From positions 372,001 through 436,000 of the forward strand of contig NZ_CP094997.1 in assembly GCF_022869785.1 (NCBI RefSeq): 64,000 nt of DNA. Direction: 5' to 3'. Source of the DNA: Dyadobacter chenwenxiniae. GTDB lineage: Bacteria; Bacteroidota; Bacteroidia; Cytophagales; Spirosomataceae. Positions 1-8,825 of the stretch are shown one piece after another (positions within the stretch are counted from its first letter, which is position 1; the number at the start of each line of letters is the position of its first letter). The notes beneath the pieces were generated by a model that saw nothing but the letters and a program-made list of their open reading frames with translations, was not told the DNA's origin and searched no databases. A program made the translations under genes and the position numbers.

Positions 1-396
1 GGAAGTCCGGTTGGGGTCCAGTCCGCGGCCGCCGATGCTTAGCTGTAAACCGCTTCCGTCATTTTCCCAAATGTTAAGACCGGCAACCCTTGAATAAACC
101 TGACGTGCATTATTGGTAGAAAGGTTGGCCACAAGCTGGTCGGGCGTGATGACTTCGGATTTTTTGCCTTCATAAATCCCCATATTTTCAACGCCACGAA
201 GCCTTGAAAAACCAAAATCAGTTGCTTTTTCCGTGACCGTCAATTCTTTCAAATCCCTGTCTTTGGAAATGCTTCCGGCAGCTTCGACGCTGTCGGGTTT
301 TGGAGAAGCTTTTTCGGGAGTGCGCGATTGCGCATAAGCGACACTGGATAGGGCCAGCAGGAAAAAGAGAATGTCAAAGCCCCTTAATTTCATCAT
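1..396 (-). CDS. TonB-dependent outer-membrane receptor, N-terminal part (runs off left edge)
   Basis: Reading leftward from ATG 396 (or in-frame ATG 393) gives a signal peptide (MMKLRGFDILFFLLALSSVA, cleavage near AYAQ) and then a plug domain. The plug shows VITPDQLVANLSTNNARQV, RVAGLNIWENDGSG and IGGRGLDPNRTS, the usual start of FecA/CirA-like receptors. No carboxypeptidase-regulatory repeat precedes the plug. Only 132 codons lie in the window. The start overlaps the end of the HTTM gene by about 20 bases in another frame, which suggests translational coupling as the last gene of the DUF4856-imelysin-HTTM operon. Such receptors import iron chelates or other large ligands. The substrate here is inferred from the imelysin partner. 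Confidence 0.85.
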   Translation of the reverse strand, partial: MMKLRGFDILFFLLALSSVAYAQSRTPEKASPKPDSVEAAGSISKDRDLKELTVTEKATDFGFSRLRGVENMGIYEGKKSEVITPDQLVANLSTNNARQVYSRVAGLNIWENDGSGLQLSIGGRGLDPNRTS

Positions 397-1723
397 TGAA
401 AGGAATAATCCAGGATTTGTGTTGGAAGGAATCTGTTTGTTTGGCCAAATCTATGGCCGGATCGATCATGGGTCTGCCCATTCTGCCATTGAGCGCAACG
501 TAGGAATCTACGTAAACCTGAGGCGAATCAAAACCCGCCGCGGCATAGTGGTCGCGGAGCATGTGCGCATATTGCAGGATCATATCGGGCTGGGTAGACA
601 TCATTTTTTCCTGCAAGCGTGTCAGGAAATCGTTGTTATTGACAATTTGTTTCTTGCCCGACGCGTCCATGACCGTGAACTGTGTATAGCCCGCTTTTTC
701 CATCAGCATAACCCGCCATGAAAACCGGTAACCTTCCTCGGTCCAGAAAAGCTCGTCGGAATACAGCAGATAGCGGAAAGGAAATGCGATTTGGAATATA
801 AAAAAAAGCGCGAAGACCGCCAGTAGGAATGGTTTGCTAATGCTGGAAACAATGTAAGATCGCTTTGGTCTGATAAATTGAATTGGCAAATTTAAAGCAA
901 AACAGATCATGTCGATTACCTTCTGGTGAAATTCACCAGGGAAAAATACGAGCGCAGTAGCGATCATAATATAAGGGAACATGCCGATGGGGAAAAGAAC
1001 TGCGGTAAGCACGTGAAAAATGATCACCGAAACGAAGGCATATGGGCGGGTTTTTTTGTTCCAAAGTAAAAATCCGATGCTCAGATCATACAAACAGCCA
1101 GCCCAGCTGAAAAAGTAAGGCGTCCATTTGTAGTTGAATAGGCTCCCGATCAAGGGAAGATCGTTTTTTGCGGGTAGCCAGATTTTCAACGGCAAAGCGT
1201 GCAAAAGCCAGTCGCTGTTCAACTTTGCCAGACCGGCGTAGAAATAAATGATGCAAACCAGCAAGCGAATGCTGTCGATACACCAGCTCGGGACCTGGTC
1301 GGCCAGTAAGCGTTTGTTCCGATAAGCGTCTACCGAAAATGATGCATGGGCTGGCAAAAAGATGAGCATAAAGCTCACCATACTAACAAAATAATAGTGG
1401 TTCAGGTAAGTGCTTTTATCGATCAGTTCTATATAAGTAAATGATAGAAAGAGCATTATAGCGGCAAACCTATAAAAAATTCCGAGTGCGACCAAGCATG
1501 CGGCCACTGCACAAATCGCAAACAGCACATAAGTCCATTCTCCCAAAGGCCTGATAAATTCAAAGCCGTAAAATGTAAAATGGAATTTGGGCAGAATGTA
1601 AAGGTCGCTGATCCAGCCTTTTGCCCAAAAACGGCAAATGCTCAAAAAGAGCATCATGCCGAAAATAACCCGGAAAAGAGCCAGCGTTGCGGCCGGAGCA
1701 TATTTGTTAAAATAAGCCTGCAT
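374..1723 (-). CDS. HTTM-domain membrane protein (gamma-carboxylase-like)
   Basis: This 449-aa polytopic protein starts MQAYFNKYAPAATLALFRVI. It has hydrophobic spans near residues 12-32, 60-125, 150-170 and 200-300. The run ALFRVIFGMMLFLSICRFW and the later GLAKLNSDWL are typical of the HTTM (horizontally transferred transmembrane) fold related to vitamin K-dependent gamma-carboxylase. The last ~110 residues are soluble and probably periplasmic. The gene starts 11 bp after imelysin and its 3' end overlaps the TonB receptor start, so the genes should be co-transcribed. HTTM proteins accompany imelysin and TonB receptors in many Bacteroidota loci, but their reaction is unknown. A role in metal uptake is inferred only from neighbours. 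Confidence 0.8.
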   Translation of the reverse strand: MQAYFNKYAPAATLALFRVIFGMMLFLSICRFWAKGWISDLYILPKFHFTFYGFEFIRPLGEWTYVLFAICAVAACLVALGIFYRFAAIMLFLSFTYIELIDKSTYLNHYYFVSMVSFMLIFLPAHASFSVDAYRNKRLLADQVPSWCIDSIRLLVCIIYFYAGLAKLNSDWLLHALPLKIWLPAKNDLPLIGSLFNYKWTPYFFSWAGCLYDLSIGFLLWNKKTRPYAFVSVIIFHVLTAVLFPIGMFPYIMIATALVFFPGEFHQKVIDMICFALNLPIQFIRPKRSYIVSSISKPFLLAVFALFFIFQIAFPFRYLLYSDELFWTEEGYRFSWRVMLMEKAGYTQFTVMDASGKKQIVNNNDFLTRLQEKMMSTQPDMILQYAHMLRDHYAAAGFDSPQVYVDSYVALNGRMGRPMIDPAIDLAKQTDSFQHKSWIIPFNDEIKGL

Positions 1724-1734
1724 GGCTTGTGCGT

Positions 1735-2865
1735 TTAGTCGCCGTCGTTATCCGTGTAGGTGATGGTTATGCTCATGGCTGAGGTCATGTCCACTTTCAG
1801 CATCCTGACAGCCTTTTGCATTTCATTGTATGTGTCTTTCATAACCTGATTATTGGTTTTCACCTCTTCAGACAAATTCGGTTTCAGCGCATTAAGCTTG
1901 GTTTTGCTTGCTTCAAATTGGGCGTTGAGCAGCTCGGTAAGCGATTTGCCGGTGCTGCTGTCTTTGGCGCCTAATGCGTCCAGATATGTTTTCAGCGATG
2001 GACCGGTTGCTTCTGACCTGGCATTTTTTCCGTTGAAGAAATCAATGTAAGCCTGGTGGGCGGTTTTAGCGAGGACCAGCGAAATGTCTTTTTTGTAAAA
2101 AGCTTCTACTTTTTCAGGAGCGGGCACGCCATTGAGCATGGCGCCCGAGGGAATTCCGAATTTTCCCGAACGAATATAACGCTCGTAATGAAGCACATAT
2201 CCATTCACTAAAAGGGAGGTTGAAGAGCCGATGTCCAGGCCGGTTTTGGTAACAAATGTTTCCTTATACGCGCCCTTCCATTCACCGGTTACTTTGTCCA
2301 GAATGCTGTCCATGCGGTCTGTAACGCGGTTGATGTAAGCCAATTTGGCGGCTGCATTAGGGGCTGTTGTGTATTGGGCAATAATGGCCGCGTCGGTTGC
2401 ACCTATGCCGTTGATCAGGTAATCCAGGGCAGGAAATCCTTGTTTTGGATACGAGTCCGGGGTTTCCAGGCTCGCATTCGGATCGGCAATGTTGGCCGCA
2501 ATGCCTTGCTCGCTGGCTGGATAAATATTGAAAAAATTGCGGATTGTGTGTTTTTCACCCGGACCAAAATCAAACAACTCGACCTTCTGCCATTCGGTGT
2601 AAGCGTCCACCCAGGCCGTGCGGAATTCGGTAAGCGTGGTGGCGTCGGGTTTGGCGGCGAATGCGTTGGATTTGGTCACCATCACATCAAACTTGCCCTG
2701 AAAAGAATCGTAGGATGGGATAATAATGTTGTCGGCCAAATGCGTTAGCATGGCGGCCCGGTCTTTTCCTTCGTCAACTGGCGTCGGCTCGGGCTTTTCT
2801 TTTGAGTCCGAACAGCCCAGGAAAAAAAAGGTCAGCAGGATCGCCAGATAATTCTTCATTTTCAT
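1735..2865 (-). CDS. imelysin-family lipoprotein (peptidase M75-like)
   Basis: A 376-aa lipoprotein. The signal peptide MKMKNYLAILLTFFFLGCSD has lipobox FLGC with Cys18, followed by a charged linker. The body resembles the imelysin/IrpA fold: an all-helical duplication with an early AWVDAYTEWQKVELFDFG segment and a GEKHTIRNFFNIYP stretch at the expected position of the GxHxxE-type motif. The canonical spacing is not exact here. Imelysin-like proteins (IrpA, EfeO, Algp7) sit in the periplasm or outer membrane and bind metal or help iron uptake, and most lack proven protease activity. The gene lies between DUF4856 and HTTM and shares their transcript. Confidence 0.82.
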   Translation of the reverse strand: MKMKNYLAILLTFFFLGCSDSKEKPEPTPVDEGKDRAAMLTHLADNIIIPSYDSFQGKFDVMVTKSNAFAAKPDATTLTEFRTAWVDAYTEWQKVELFDFGPGEKHTIRNFFNIYPASEQGIAANIADPNASLETPDSYPKQGFPALDYLINGIGATDAAIIAQYTTAPNAAAKLAYINRVTDRMDSILDKVTGEWKGAYKETFVTKTGLDIGSSTSLLVNGYVLHYERYIRSGKFGIPSGAMLNGVPAPEKVEAFYKKDISLVLAKTAHQAYIDFFNGKNARSEATGPSLKTYLDALGAKDSSTGKSLTELLNAQFEASKTKLNALKPNLSEEVKTNNQVMKDTYNEMQKAVRMLKVDMTSAMSITITYTDNDGD

Positions 2866-2891
2866 TAGTGGTCAGTTTTTAAACAATAAAT

Positions 2892-2922
2892 GGTGGATTG
2901 GCGGTTTTACCGCCAATCCACC
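2892..2922. terminator. 13-bp hairpin between DUF4856 gene and imelysin gene
   Basis: A perfect 13-bp stem, GGTGGATTGGCGG (2892-2904) with CCGCCAATCCACC (2910-2922), is closed by a five-base loop. It sits in the 82-bp gap between the DUF4856 stop and the imelysin start. No long U-tract follows on the minus strand, so it may be an mRNA-processing or attenuation element that alters imelysin output relative to DUF4856 rather than a full terminator. Confidence 0.55.
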
Positions 2923-2947
2923 GAAGGGTCAGGAATAATCCTGTGTA

Positions 2948-4143
2948 TTATAACTTAAACTTCGCTGTTATTGCGTCCGAAGCTGCATTGATCTTGTCGT
3001 TAGTCAGGTCCCAGAATCCGTTTGGTGAGCCCATCAAGCCCAGTAGGATTGCATCTGAAAATGCCGCGTCGGCTCCATTGATCTTGCAATAACGCAAAGA
3101 GTAAATGAACCCAAGACCTTCGCCGATTGCATGTGCGCGTGCAGCGTCAGTTGTTCCGCTTTTCCATTTTCCAAGATAACCCAATGCAGCAGAAGCGATC
3201 GCTTTCTCCATTTCGGTCCTGATAAATGTGGCCTGTGTTTTTGCCTCAGCTTTATCGTTGTTTACAATTGCAGCACGTCCTTTTACAAATGCGGGATGGA
3301 TCTTTGCGTAGCTGGCTTTGTTGTATTCCCAGATATATGATCCGATGAAAGTTTCGTTTGAAGTTCTTGTTGCATCAGTCGCACCCGCCAGATAAACCGG
3401 GTTTAATGTTAGCATGCCGTAAGCTTCGTCCCAGTTGTGCTCGAGTGCAGTATATTTTTTGCCTGAAACCAAAGCCGAATTGTCAGCTTCCAGTCCTTTG
3501 TCCAGCAACACATTGCCAATATAATCCAGCTGCAATGCACCAATAAGGCCTTTTTGAATGATCTGTGCATGCTCAATTCCTTTTGCGTCGACCAGATAAG
3601 TTCCCAATTTGCCCGCAGCACCTTTGGCAGCAGCCTGCTTTTACCGATTTGCTGGCAGTTTCCAGGGAAGCAAAGCTGGTGGCCAGATATGCCTGGGCAG
3701 CTTCTTTTTCAGCGGTCGTTTTTGACGAAGCAGTTACATCTTTCAACTGAACGCCCGATCCGTTCAGGTCAGCGCCTTTAATGTTGATTGTGGAGGTAGA
3801 AATGTCCTTGAACGGGCTGCCTGTATTGGTATACATGTTTGCCATCGTTGCAGCGCTCACCTGCGCGGTATCGCGAACGGATGAACCCATATAATAGTTA
3901 AGCGCCTGAAACATTTTATAACGCGCATTACCAGTTGTCAAATCGACCGTTGTATCGCCTTTTGCATCAACAAACAGGCTTTTTGTAGGGCGTAGTAGGA
4001 GTTACTTTTGCATAATCGATCTTCGTGCGAAGCTCGGTGGTGGGAGGGGTTACTACGGATTCATCATCTTCGGAGCAGGCGGACATGCCCGCAATTAGCA
4101 TAGATGCGAATAGTAGATTGCGCAGTTTGAAATGTGTAAGCAT
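2948..4143 (-). pseudogene. DUF4856-family lipoprotein gene, interrupted by two frameshifts
   Basis: Three consecutive minus-strand frames together make one ~400-aa DUF4856-like protein. The parts are: a lipoprotein leader from ATG 4143 (MLTHFKLRNLLFASMLIAG, Cys in MSACSEDD); a middle segment 3573-3941 with TTGNARYKMFQALNYYMGSS; and a C-terminal segment 2948-3607 with YLVDAKGIEHAQIIQKGLIG. Removing one A from the A5 run near 3978 restores TPYKSLFVDAKGDTTVD. Removing one G near 3633 restores VKAAAAKGAAGKLGTYL. Both are +1 changes in short runs, so sequencing error is as likely as decay. DUF4856 proteins accompany imelysins. This would be the first gene of the uptake operon. The TTG at 4152 is a less likely start than ATG 4143. 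Confidence 0.75.
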
Positions 4144-4287
4144 TTGTTGCAAATCTTGTTTTGTCAGGAAATGTGAGAGGTTGCTTATTTAGACTAAAAC
4201 TAAGCGGGGGCAAACATATGCATTATTTAGAATTGGAACAAATTGTTGCAGATGATTTGTAGGTTCAACGTTGCGGTAAAATATAAA

Positions 4288-4343
4288 AAGACACTTTCCG
4301 ATGATTTCAAGTTTATTAAACCTGAAATCATCGGAAAGTGTCT
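4288..4343 (-). terminator. Strong terminator hairpin downstream of msrB
   Basis: A 22-bp perfect arm (AAGACACTTTCCGATGATTTCA at 4288-4309) pairs with its complement at 4322-4343. An inner GTTT/AAAC extension leaves a three-base loop. Read on the minus strand the stem is followed by CTTTTTATATT, a U-rich tail, so it most likely ends msrB transcription. Confidence 0.8.
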
Positions 4344-4376
4344 TAATCCAATTTAATGTCAGAAGCCTACGACGAC

Positions 4377-4943
4377 TTAGCTGCCGCTCTCCGCTTTCTT
4401 TTTGCTATCAAACTTTTTCTCTGCCGTCTTTGCTTTTTCAAAATCGAGCACAACGCCGTTGATGCAGTAACGCAGGCCGGTAGGAGGTGGGCCATCTTCA
4501 AAAACGTGGCCTAAATGTGATTTGCATTTACCGCACATTACTTCGGTTCTGCGCATGCCGTGGGTGTTGTCGGCTGCTTCCAAAATTGAGCTTTTGCTGA
4601 TCGGCTCAAAAAAGCTCGGCCAGCCGCAGCCGCTTTCATATTTAGCATTGCTTTTGAACAGTGCATTGCCGCAAACAGCACAATAGAATGTTCCAATTTC
4701 TTTCGAATGCTCATATTCGCTGGTGAAAGGACGCTCGGTGCCTTTCAGTCGTGCCACTTCATAAACTTCCGGGGAAAGGACTTTTTTCCATTCTTCATTG
4801 CTTCTATTGGCCGCGCCTGAATCTGTTTTTGAATAGGCCGGGCTTTTTTTCTGCTCTTTCTGCGCCGGCGAGGATTGGCCGTAGCAGCTTTGCAGCATTA
4901 ACGCGAACACGCCTGATAGTAAGAGCGCGATGGACTTTTTCAT
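4377..4943 (-). CDS. msrB: peptide-methionine (R)-S-oxide reductase, exported lipoprotein form
   Basis: MsrB reduces methionine-R-sulfoxide in oxidised proteins using thioredoxin or a similar donor. From ATG 4943 the protein has a signal sequence (MKKSIALLLSGVFALMLQSC) with a lipobox-like Cys, so it should act outside the cytoplasm. The MsrB fold follows: KGTERPFTSEY, zinc pairs CAVC and CGKC, the ESGCGWPSFF substrate loop, HLGHVF, and catalytic Cys in LRYCINGVVLDF. A longer reading from 5003 adds 20 residues ahead of a typical signal peptide and is unlikely. Single-gene transcript with its own strong terminator. A functional link with trxB nearby is plausible but not shown. Confidence 0.93.
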   Translation of the reverse strand: MKKSIALLLSGVFALMLQSCYGQSSPAQKEQKKSPAYSKTDSGAANRSNEEWKKVLSPEVYEVARLKGTERPFTSEYEHSKEIGTFYCAVCGNALFKSNAKYESGCGWPSFFEPISKSSILEAADNTHGMRRTEVMCGKCKSHLGHVFEDGPPPTGLRYCINGVVLDFEKAKTAEKKFDSKKKAESGS

Positions 4944-5148
4944 GCTGTTATAGTTTTGATGTTTTCTTATATACGATATGCCGGTGTCAATAGTTGAATG
5001 CACAGCACTTTACTAACAATATCACACAAAAAGAGATTCAACCCCTTTAAAACCGTTCAAGACGAGTGAACCATTAAATAGGCCAACTTCGGTAAATATT
5101 CATGTATTAAGTTTAATATTGGCAGTTACAAGTCAGCTCAACGTTGTT

Positions 5149-6918
5149 ATGCAGGAAATTTTAAGGACTTTAAAAGTCAAGTATCCGGCTTTTTGGCAAG
5201 ATACCCATGCCATTAGTTACATCAGAAAACAAACCCTTCGCTTTCTTTTACTTGCCTATTGTTTTATGGGCGTGTCGTTGGCAGTACTGCATCTTGTCCA
5301 GCATAAAAACTTTTTGCTTTGGAGGGTCCTGTTTTTCACCGCTCTCGCCGGGATAGGATATGAAATGCTTCGGCGGGGTGTGTTTTTTAAGAAAGTAGGG
5401 CATTATTCCTTGATTTGCCTTTGTCTGATCGTCCTGTCAACGGCCGTGTTATATCAGCAGGGACATTACCTGGTGACCTTCCAGTTCATTTTTGTTATTC
5501 TCAGTTCAGGCTTTTATATACTTGGCCCTCGATGGGGCATTTTTTATTCGCTGCTCAGTGTTTTCCTGGTTGGGTCGGTGGTTTTCCTAAACCAGTATTT
5601 TAACGTTGAAATAAAAATTCAGGCCTATGCTGTTGATACATATGCGCTTGCTTTTGCTCTTTTCTATAACTATCTGATGTTGATATACATCCATTTCTTT
5701 TTTTTCAAAGAGTCGGAACTGGCCAAAGCGAAAGAGACCACCTTGCTGAGCGAATTGAAAATTGCTGCGTCGCAGGCACGGGATCTGGCTGAGTACAAAA
5801 CAAACTTCCTGATAACCATGTCGCATGAGATCCGCACACCCTTGCATGCGATCATTGGTGGTCTGGATTTGCTTTCTTTTGAAAACCCCAAAAGCGATCA
5901 GGCAAAGAACCTGGACAATGTGAAGTTCTCAGCTGAAATCCTCAGCTCGATTATCAATGACATTCTCAACTTGAATGACATAGAGGATCACCAGATCAAA
6001 CTCGATAAAGTAGATTTTCAGCCCGCAACCGTTGTCGCGGACATTTGTCAAAACCTGGCGGCGGCCGCCAGCAATAAAGGTTTGGTGCTGACCTTGCATG
6101 CTTCGCCGGAGTTAAGTACATTTTGGGTGCAGGGCGACCCGGTTCGTCTGGGCCAGATTGTGATGAACCTGATCAGCAACGCTATAAAGTATACAGACCA
6201 AGGTTCGGTCGTCGTAACGGTTTCGGCGAAGCGAATTACCGGGCATCATGTGCAGCTCTTTTTTAGGTTTTCCGATACAGGAATCGGCATTCCTCCGGAA
6301 GTATTCCCTTACATATTTGAGCCGTTCAAACTCGTCAATTCGGGAATGAAAAAACAATATCATGGCACTGGCCTGGGTTTGTCTCTCGCACAGCGGCTTG
6401 TGAACCTGCATGGCGGAAAGCTCGACTTTACCAGCCAGGAGGGCGTCGGCACTTCATTCTTTTTTGACTTATCCTATTCACTAAGTCAAAAGCCTGTATC
6501 CGCTCAACGGCCGGCTTTGGGAAGTAAGTCAGGGCCGCTCGATATCCATGTGCTGGTTGCCGAGGACAACAATATGAACGCAATAATTCTTAAAAGTTTT
6601 CTGCAAAAGTGGCATGTTAACTTCGACGTTGTTGATAACGGACTTGCGGCGGTGGAGGCCATGGCGGCCAATCGCTATCAGGTCGTTTTGATGGATATTA
6701 ATATGCCGGTGATGGATGGAATTCAGGCAAGCCAACAGATCAGGGCTTTTGAAGACGATCAAAAAGCCAACGTCCATATCATTGCATTGACTGCAACCAG
6801 TAAAGAGTCACTTGAATCCAGCGGCGTGCTCAGCTTGTTTGACGACTGGATTTCGAAACCATTTCATCCTCAAATACTGTACGCCAAGCTTGCTGACATT
6901 GCCAAAATCAGCAGTTAA
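5149..6918 (+). CDS. Hybrid sensor histidine kinase/response regulator with 6-TM input
   Basis: From ATG 5149 the protein has 589 residues (a TTG at 5119 would add ten). Order: about six membrane spans (residues ~30-190); a short coiled linker; HisKA with H226 in MSHEIRTP; HATPase with the N box NLISNAIKYTD, DTGIGIP and GTGLGLSLA; then a C-terminal receiver with phospho-acceptor D516 in LMDINMP and acidic VAEDNN. There is no periplasmic sensor domain and no DNA-binding output, so it should pass phosphate to an Hpt protein or act on partners elsewhere. The membrane block may sense membrane state or a small hydrophobic signal. The gene converges on bshB1 with only nine bases between stop codons. 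Confidence 0.93.
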   Translation: MQEILRTLKVKYPAFWQDTHAISYIRKQTLRFLLLAYCFMGVSLAVLHLVQHKNFLLWRVLFFTALAGIGYEMLRRGVFFKKVGHYSLICLCLIVLSTAVLYQQGHYLVTFQFIFVILSSGFYILGPRWGIFYSLLSVFLVGSVVFLNQYFNVEIKIQAYAVDTYALAFALFYNYLMLIYIHFFFFKESELAKAKETTLLSELKIAASQARDLAEYKTNFLITMSHEIRTPLHAIIGGLDLLSFENPKSDQAKNLDNVKFSAEILSSIINDILNLNDIEDHQIKLDKVDFQPATVVADICQNLAAAASNKGLVLTLHASPELSTFWVQGDPVRLGQIVMNLISNAIKYTDQGSVVVTVSAKRITGHHVQLFFRFSDTGIGIPPEVFPYIFEPFKLVNSGMKKQYHGTGLGLSLAQRLVNLHGGKLDFTSQEGVGTSFFFDLSYSLSQKPVSAQRPALGSKSGPLDIHVLVAEDNNMNAIILKSFLQKWHVNFDVVDNGLAAVEAMAANRYQVVLMDINMPVMDGIQASQQIRAFEDDQKANVHIIALTATSKESLESSGVLSLFDDWISKPFHPQILYAKLADIAKISS

Positions 6919-6927
6919 CCCGGTGAT

Positions 6928-7653
6928 TTATATAAAAACAGACAAGTCTTTCACGCCCAACTTCCGGGATGTGGTAAACCCTTCTCCGAATGTCACTCCA
7001 ATTGCATGGCCCATCTCACGCGCACGTGCGATGACAAATTCCAGGAAATCGGGAGAGGATATATAGCTCTGAGGTTCGCCGCTATTATAGGAGGGCACGA
7101 AGAACTGACTTTCAAAAGCGCGGATAGCTTCGATTTTTTTATCATGAACAGCGGTAATGTCGACAATAAAATCAGGTGTAATGTAGCGGTCCTGCACGGT
7201 GTGAAAAACCTGTTTGGGGCGCCAGGCTTCCTGCTCATTGCCTTCCTCATCATATGTCTTCACCATGCGCAAGCCTGAATAAAAACAGCTGTCTGCAACA
7301 AGCTGACCGGCACGGCCATGATCGGGATGCCTGTCGCCAACCGCGTTGGTTATGACGATATCCGGCTGATATTTACGGATATACGGAATTATTGCTTTTT
7401 GATGCGATTCGTTGTTCGCAAAAAAGCCATCGGCTAGTCCTACATTATCCCGCACTGAAATGTTCATGATCGCAGCTGCATTTTTCGCTTCCTGGATCCT
7501 GCCTTCGGGCGTGCCGCGTGTCCCGAGCTCGCCGCGGGTCAAATCCACAATGCCAACCTTTTTGCCAAGTGCAATTTGCGCCAGCAATGTGCCGGCACAG
7601 CAAAGTTCTACATCGTCAGGGTGGGCTGTGATGGCGAGAATATCTAGTTTCAT
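6928..7653 (-). CDS. bshB1: Bacillithiol biosynthesis deacetylase BshB1
   Basis: A 241-aa PIG-L/LmbE-family zinc deacetylase that removes acetyl from GlcNAc-malate, the second step of bacillithiol synthesis. Zinc motif AHPDD lies at residues 10-14 and HPDH at 109-112. The conserved LTRGELGTRGTPE segment and the C-terminal VTFGEGFTTSRKLGVKDL mark the BshB1 subgroup. It starts 12 bp after the LysM/M23 gene and is probably co-transcribed with it. bshA and bshC are not in the window, so the pathway is split. Its presence fits a Bacteroidota host that uses bacillithiol instead of glutathione. Confidence 0.95.
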   Translation of the reverse strand: MKLDILAITAHPDDVELCCAGTLLAQIALGKKVGIVDLTRGELGTRGTPEGRIQEAKNAAAIMNISVRDNVGLADGFFANNESHQKAIIPYIRKYQPDIVITNAVGDRHPDHGRAGQLVADSCFYSGLRMVKTYDEEGNEQEAWRPKQVFHTVQDRYITPDFIVDITAVHDKKIEAIRAFESQFFVPSYNSGEPQSYISSPDFLEFVIARAREMGHAIGVTFGEGFTTSRKLGVKDLSVFI

Positions 7654-7665
7654 AAGAGGCGGTTG

Positions 7666-8739
7666 TTATTTAATGCGAAGTTTCTGCCCGATTCTTAATG
7701 TCGAGCGGGTAGAAATTCTGTTTTTTCTTGCAACGGATGAAATGCTCACTCCATATCTTCCGGCGATGGAGGAAAGCGTTTCGCCCGAGCGTACTTTATG
7801 CAAAATGGAGCGTGTATAGGCCACAGGCGCGTCCCCGGATTCAAACTCACTTTTATTGGATTTGCCGCGTAAGTGGTTCCATACGGTGCTGGTTAATAAA
7901 AAATGGTCTGATTTGATGGCCTTGTTTTCCCAGTCGAAGATGTTTCTCGGGTCAAATGGATTTCCTTCGTAGCGGTTTTCGTAATGTAAATGCGACCCTG
8001 TGCTCCGGCCTGTATTACCGCCCAATCCTATCACTTCGCCTGCTCTCACAATCTGGCCGGATTCGACGAGTTGTTTGGATAAATGTCCATACAATGTTTC
8101 GAGCCCGTTGTAGTGTCTTACAACAACGAAGCGGCCGTATCCGCTGCCGTCAAATGCCACAATGCGGACCATTCCGTCATAGGTCGAGCGGACGGTGTCG
8201 CCGGTTTCCAGGTCCAGGTCACTTCCATTGTGCCATCTTCCCCATCGGTAACCAAAATTAGACGTTGGTTTGGTCTCGGTCATTGGCGTAGCCCACATTC
8301 GGTTCACAGCCGGATCATATAATGTCAGCTCTACCGGCTCATCAAATTCCAGCGGGCTCAGTCCGTAAGGATTAATAGTCCTGGCATCCCATATCACATA
8401 ATATTCGGCTGACTTTACCCATTCGTCGGCCACCAGCAGTGAATCAACAACTTCCACAACTTCGGTTTCACCTTCGTCAATGGTAGTGGTATCCTCGCTT
8501 ACAACCGGGTTGAGCGGTTTTACGGGTTCAAACTGGCTTTGGAATCTGAGATTGGATGTTTCGACTTGATATTCGTCTTCGGGCTGCGGCGTGCTTACTC
8601 TTGTAGGTCCTTCGTTAGCGTTGTTTCCGGACTGATTGATTTTCGGATTTCTTTTGAATTTTCCTCGCTCTTGTGCTTGCGTGTTCCAGGAGATCAAACA
8701 CACGATCATTAGCAAACTTACAATAAGCTTTACTTTCAT
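7666..8739 (-). CDS. Peptidoglycan endopeptidase: M23 domain plus C-terminal LysM
   Basis: 357 aa. Signal peptide MKVKLIVSLLMIVCLISWNT, a low-complexity acidic stretch rich in Glu/Val/Thr (residues ~35-105), then an M23 LytM domain with SNFGYRWGRWHNGSDLDLET and the HLHYENR motif, giving the His/Asp/His zinc set. A single LysM repeat ends the protein (VRSGETLSSIAGRYGVSISS to LRIGQKLRIK). It should bind peptidoglycan through LysM and cut peptide cross-links in the periplasm, or activate amidases if its zinc site is inactive. Ligands appear intact. Likely co-transcribed with bshB1. Confidence 0.92.
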   Translation of the reverse strand: MKVKLIVSLLMIVCLISWNTQAQERGKFKRNPKINQSGNNANEGPTRVSTPQPEDEYQVETSNLRFQSQFEPVKPLNPVVSEDTTTIDEGETEVVEVVDSLLVADEWVKSAEYYVIWDARTINPYGLSPLEFDEPVELTLYDPAVNRMWATPMTETKPTSNFGYRWGRWHNGSDLDLETGDTVRSTYDGMVRIVAFDGSGYGRFVVVRHYNGLETLYGHLSKQLVESGQIVRAGEVIGLGGNTGRSTGSHLHYENRYEGNPFDPRNIFDWENKAIKSDHFLLTSTVWNHLRGKSNKSEFESGDAPVAYTRSILHKVRSGETLSSIAGRYGVSISSVARKNRISTRSTLRIGQKLRIK

Positions 8740-8825
8740 AGGTATAAAAAAAATCAGATCAGACTACACTGTTCAATGAACATTTTCAGCGTAGCCTGAG
8801 TCAAATTAGGGGTTCGGCAAATGAT

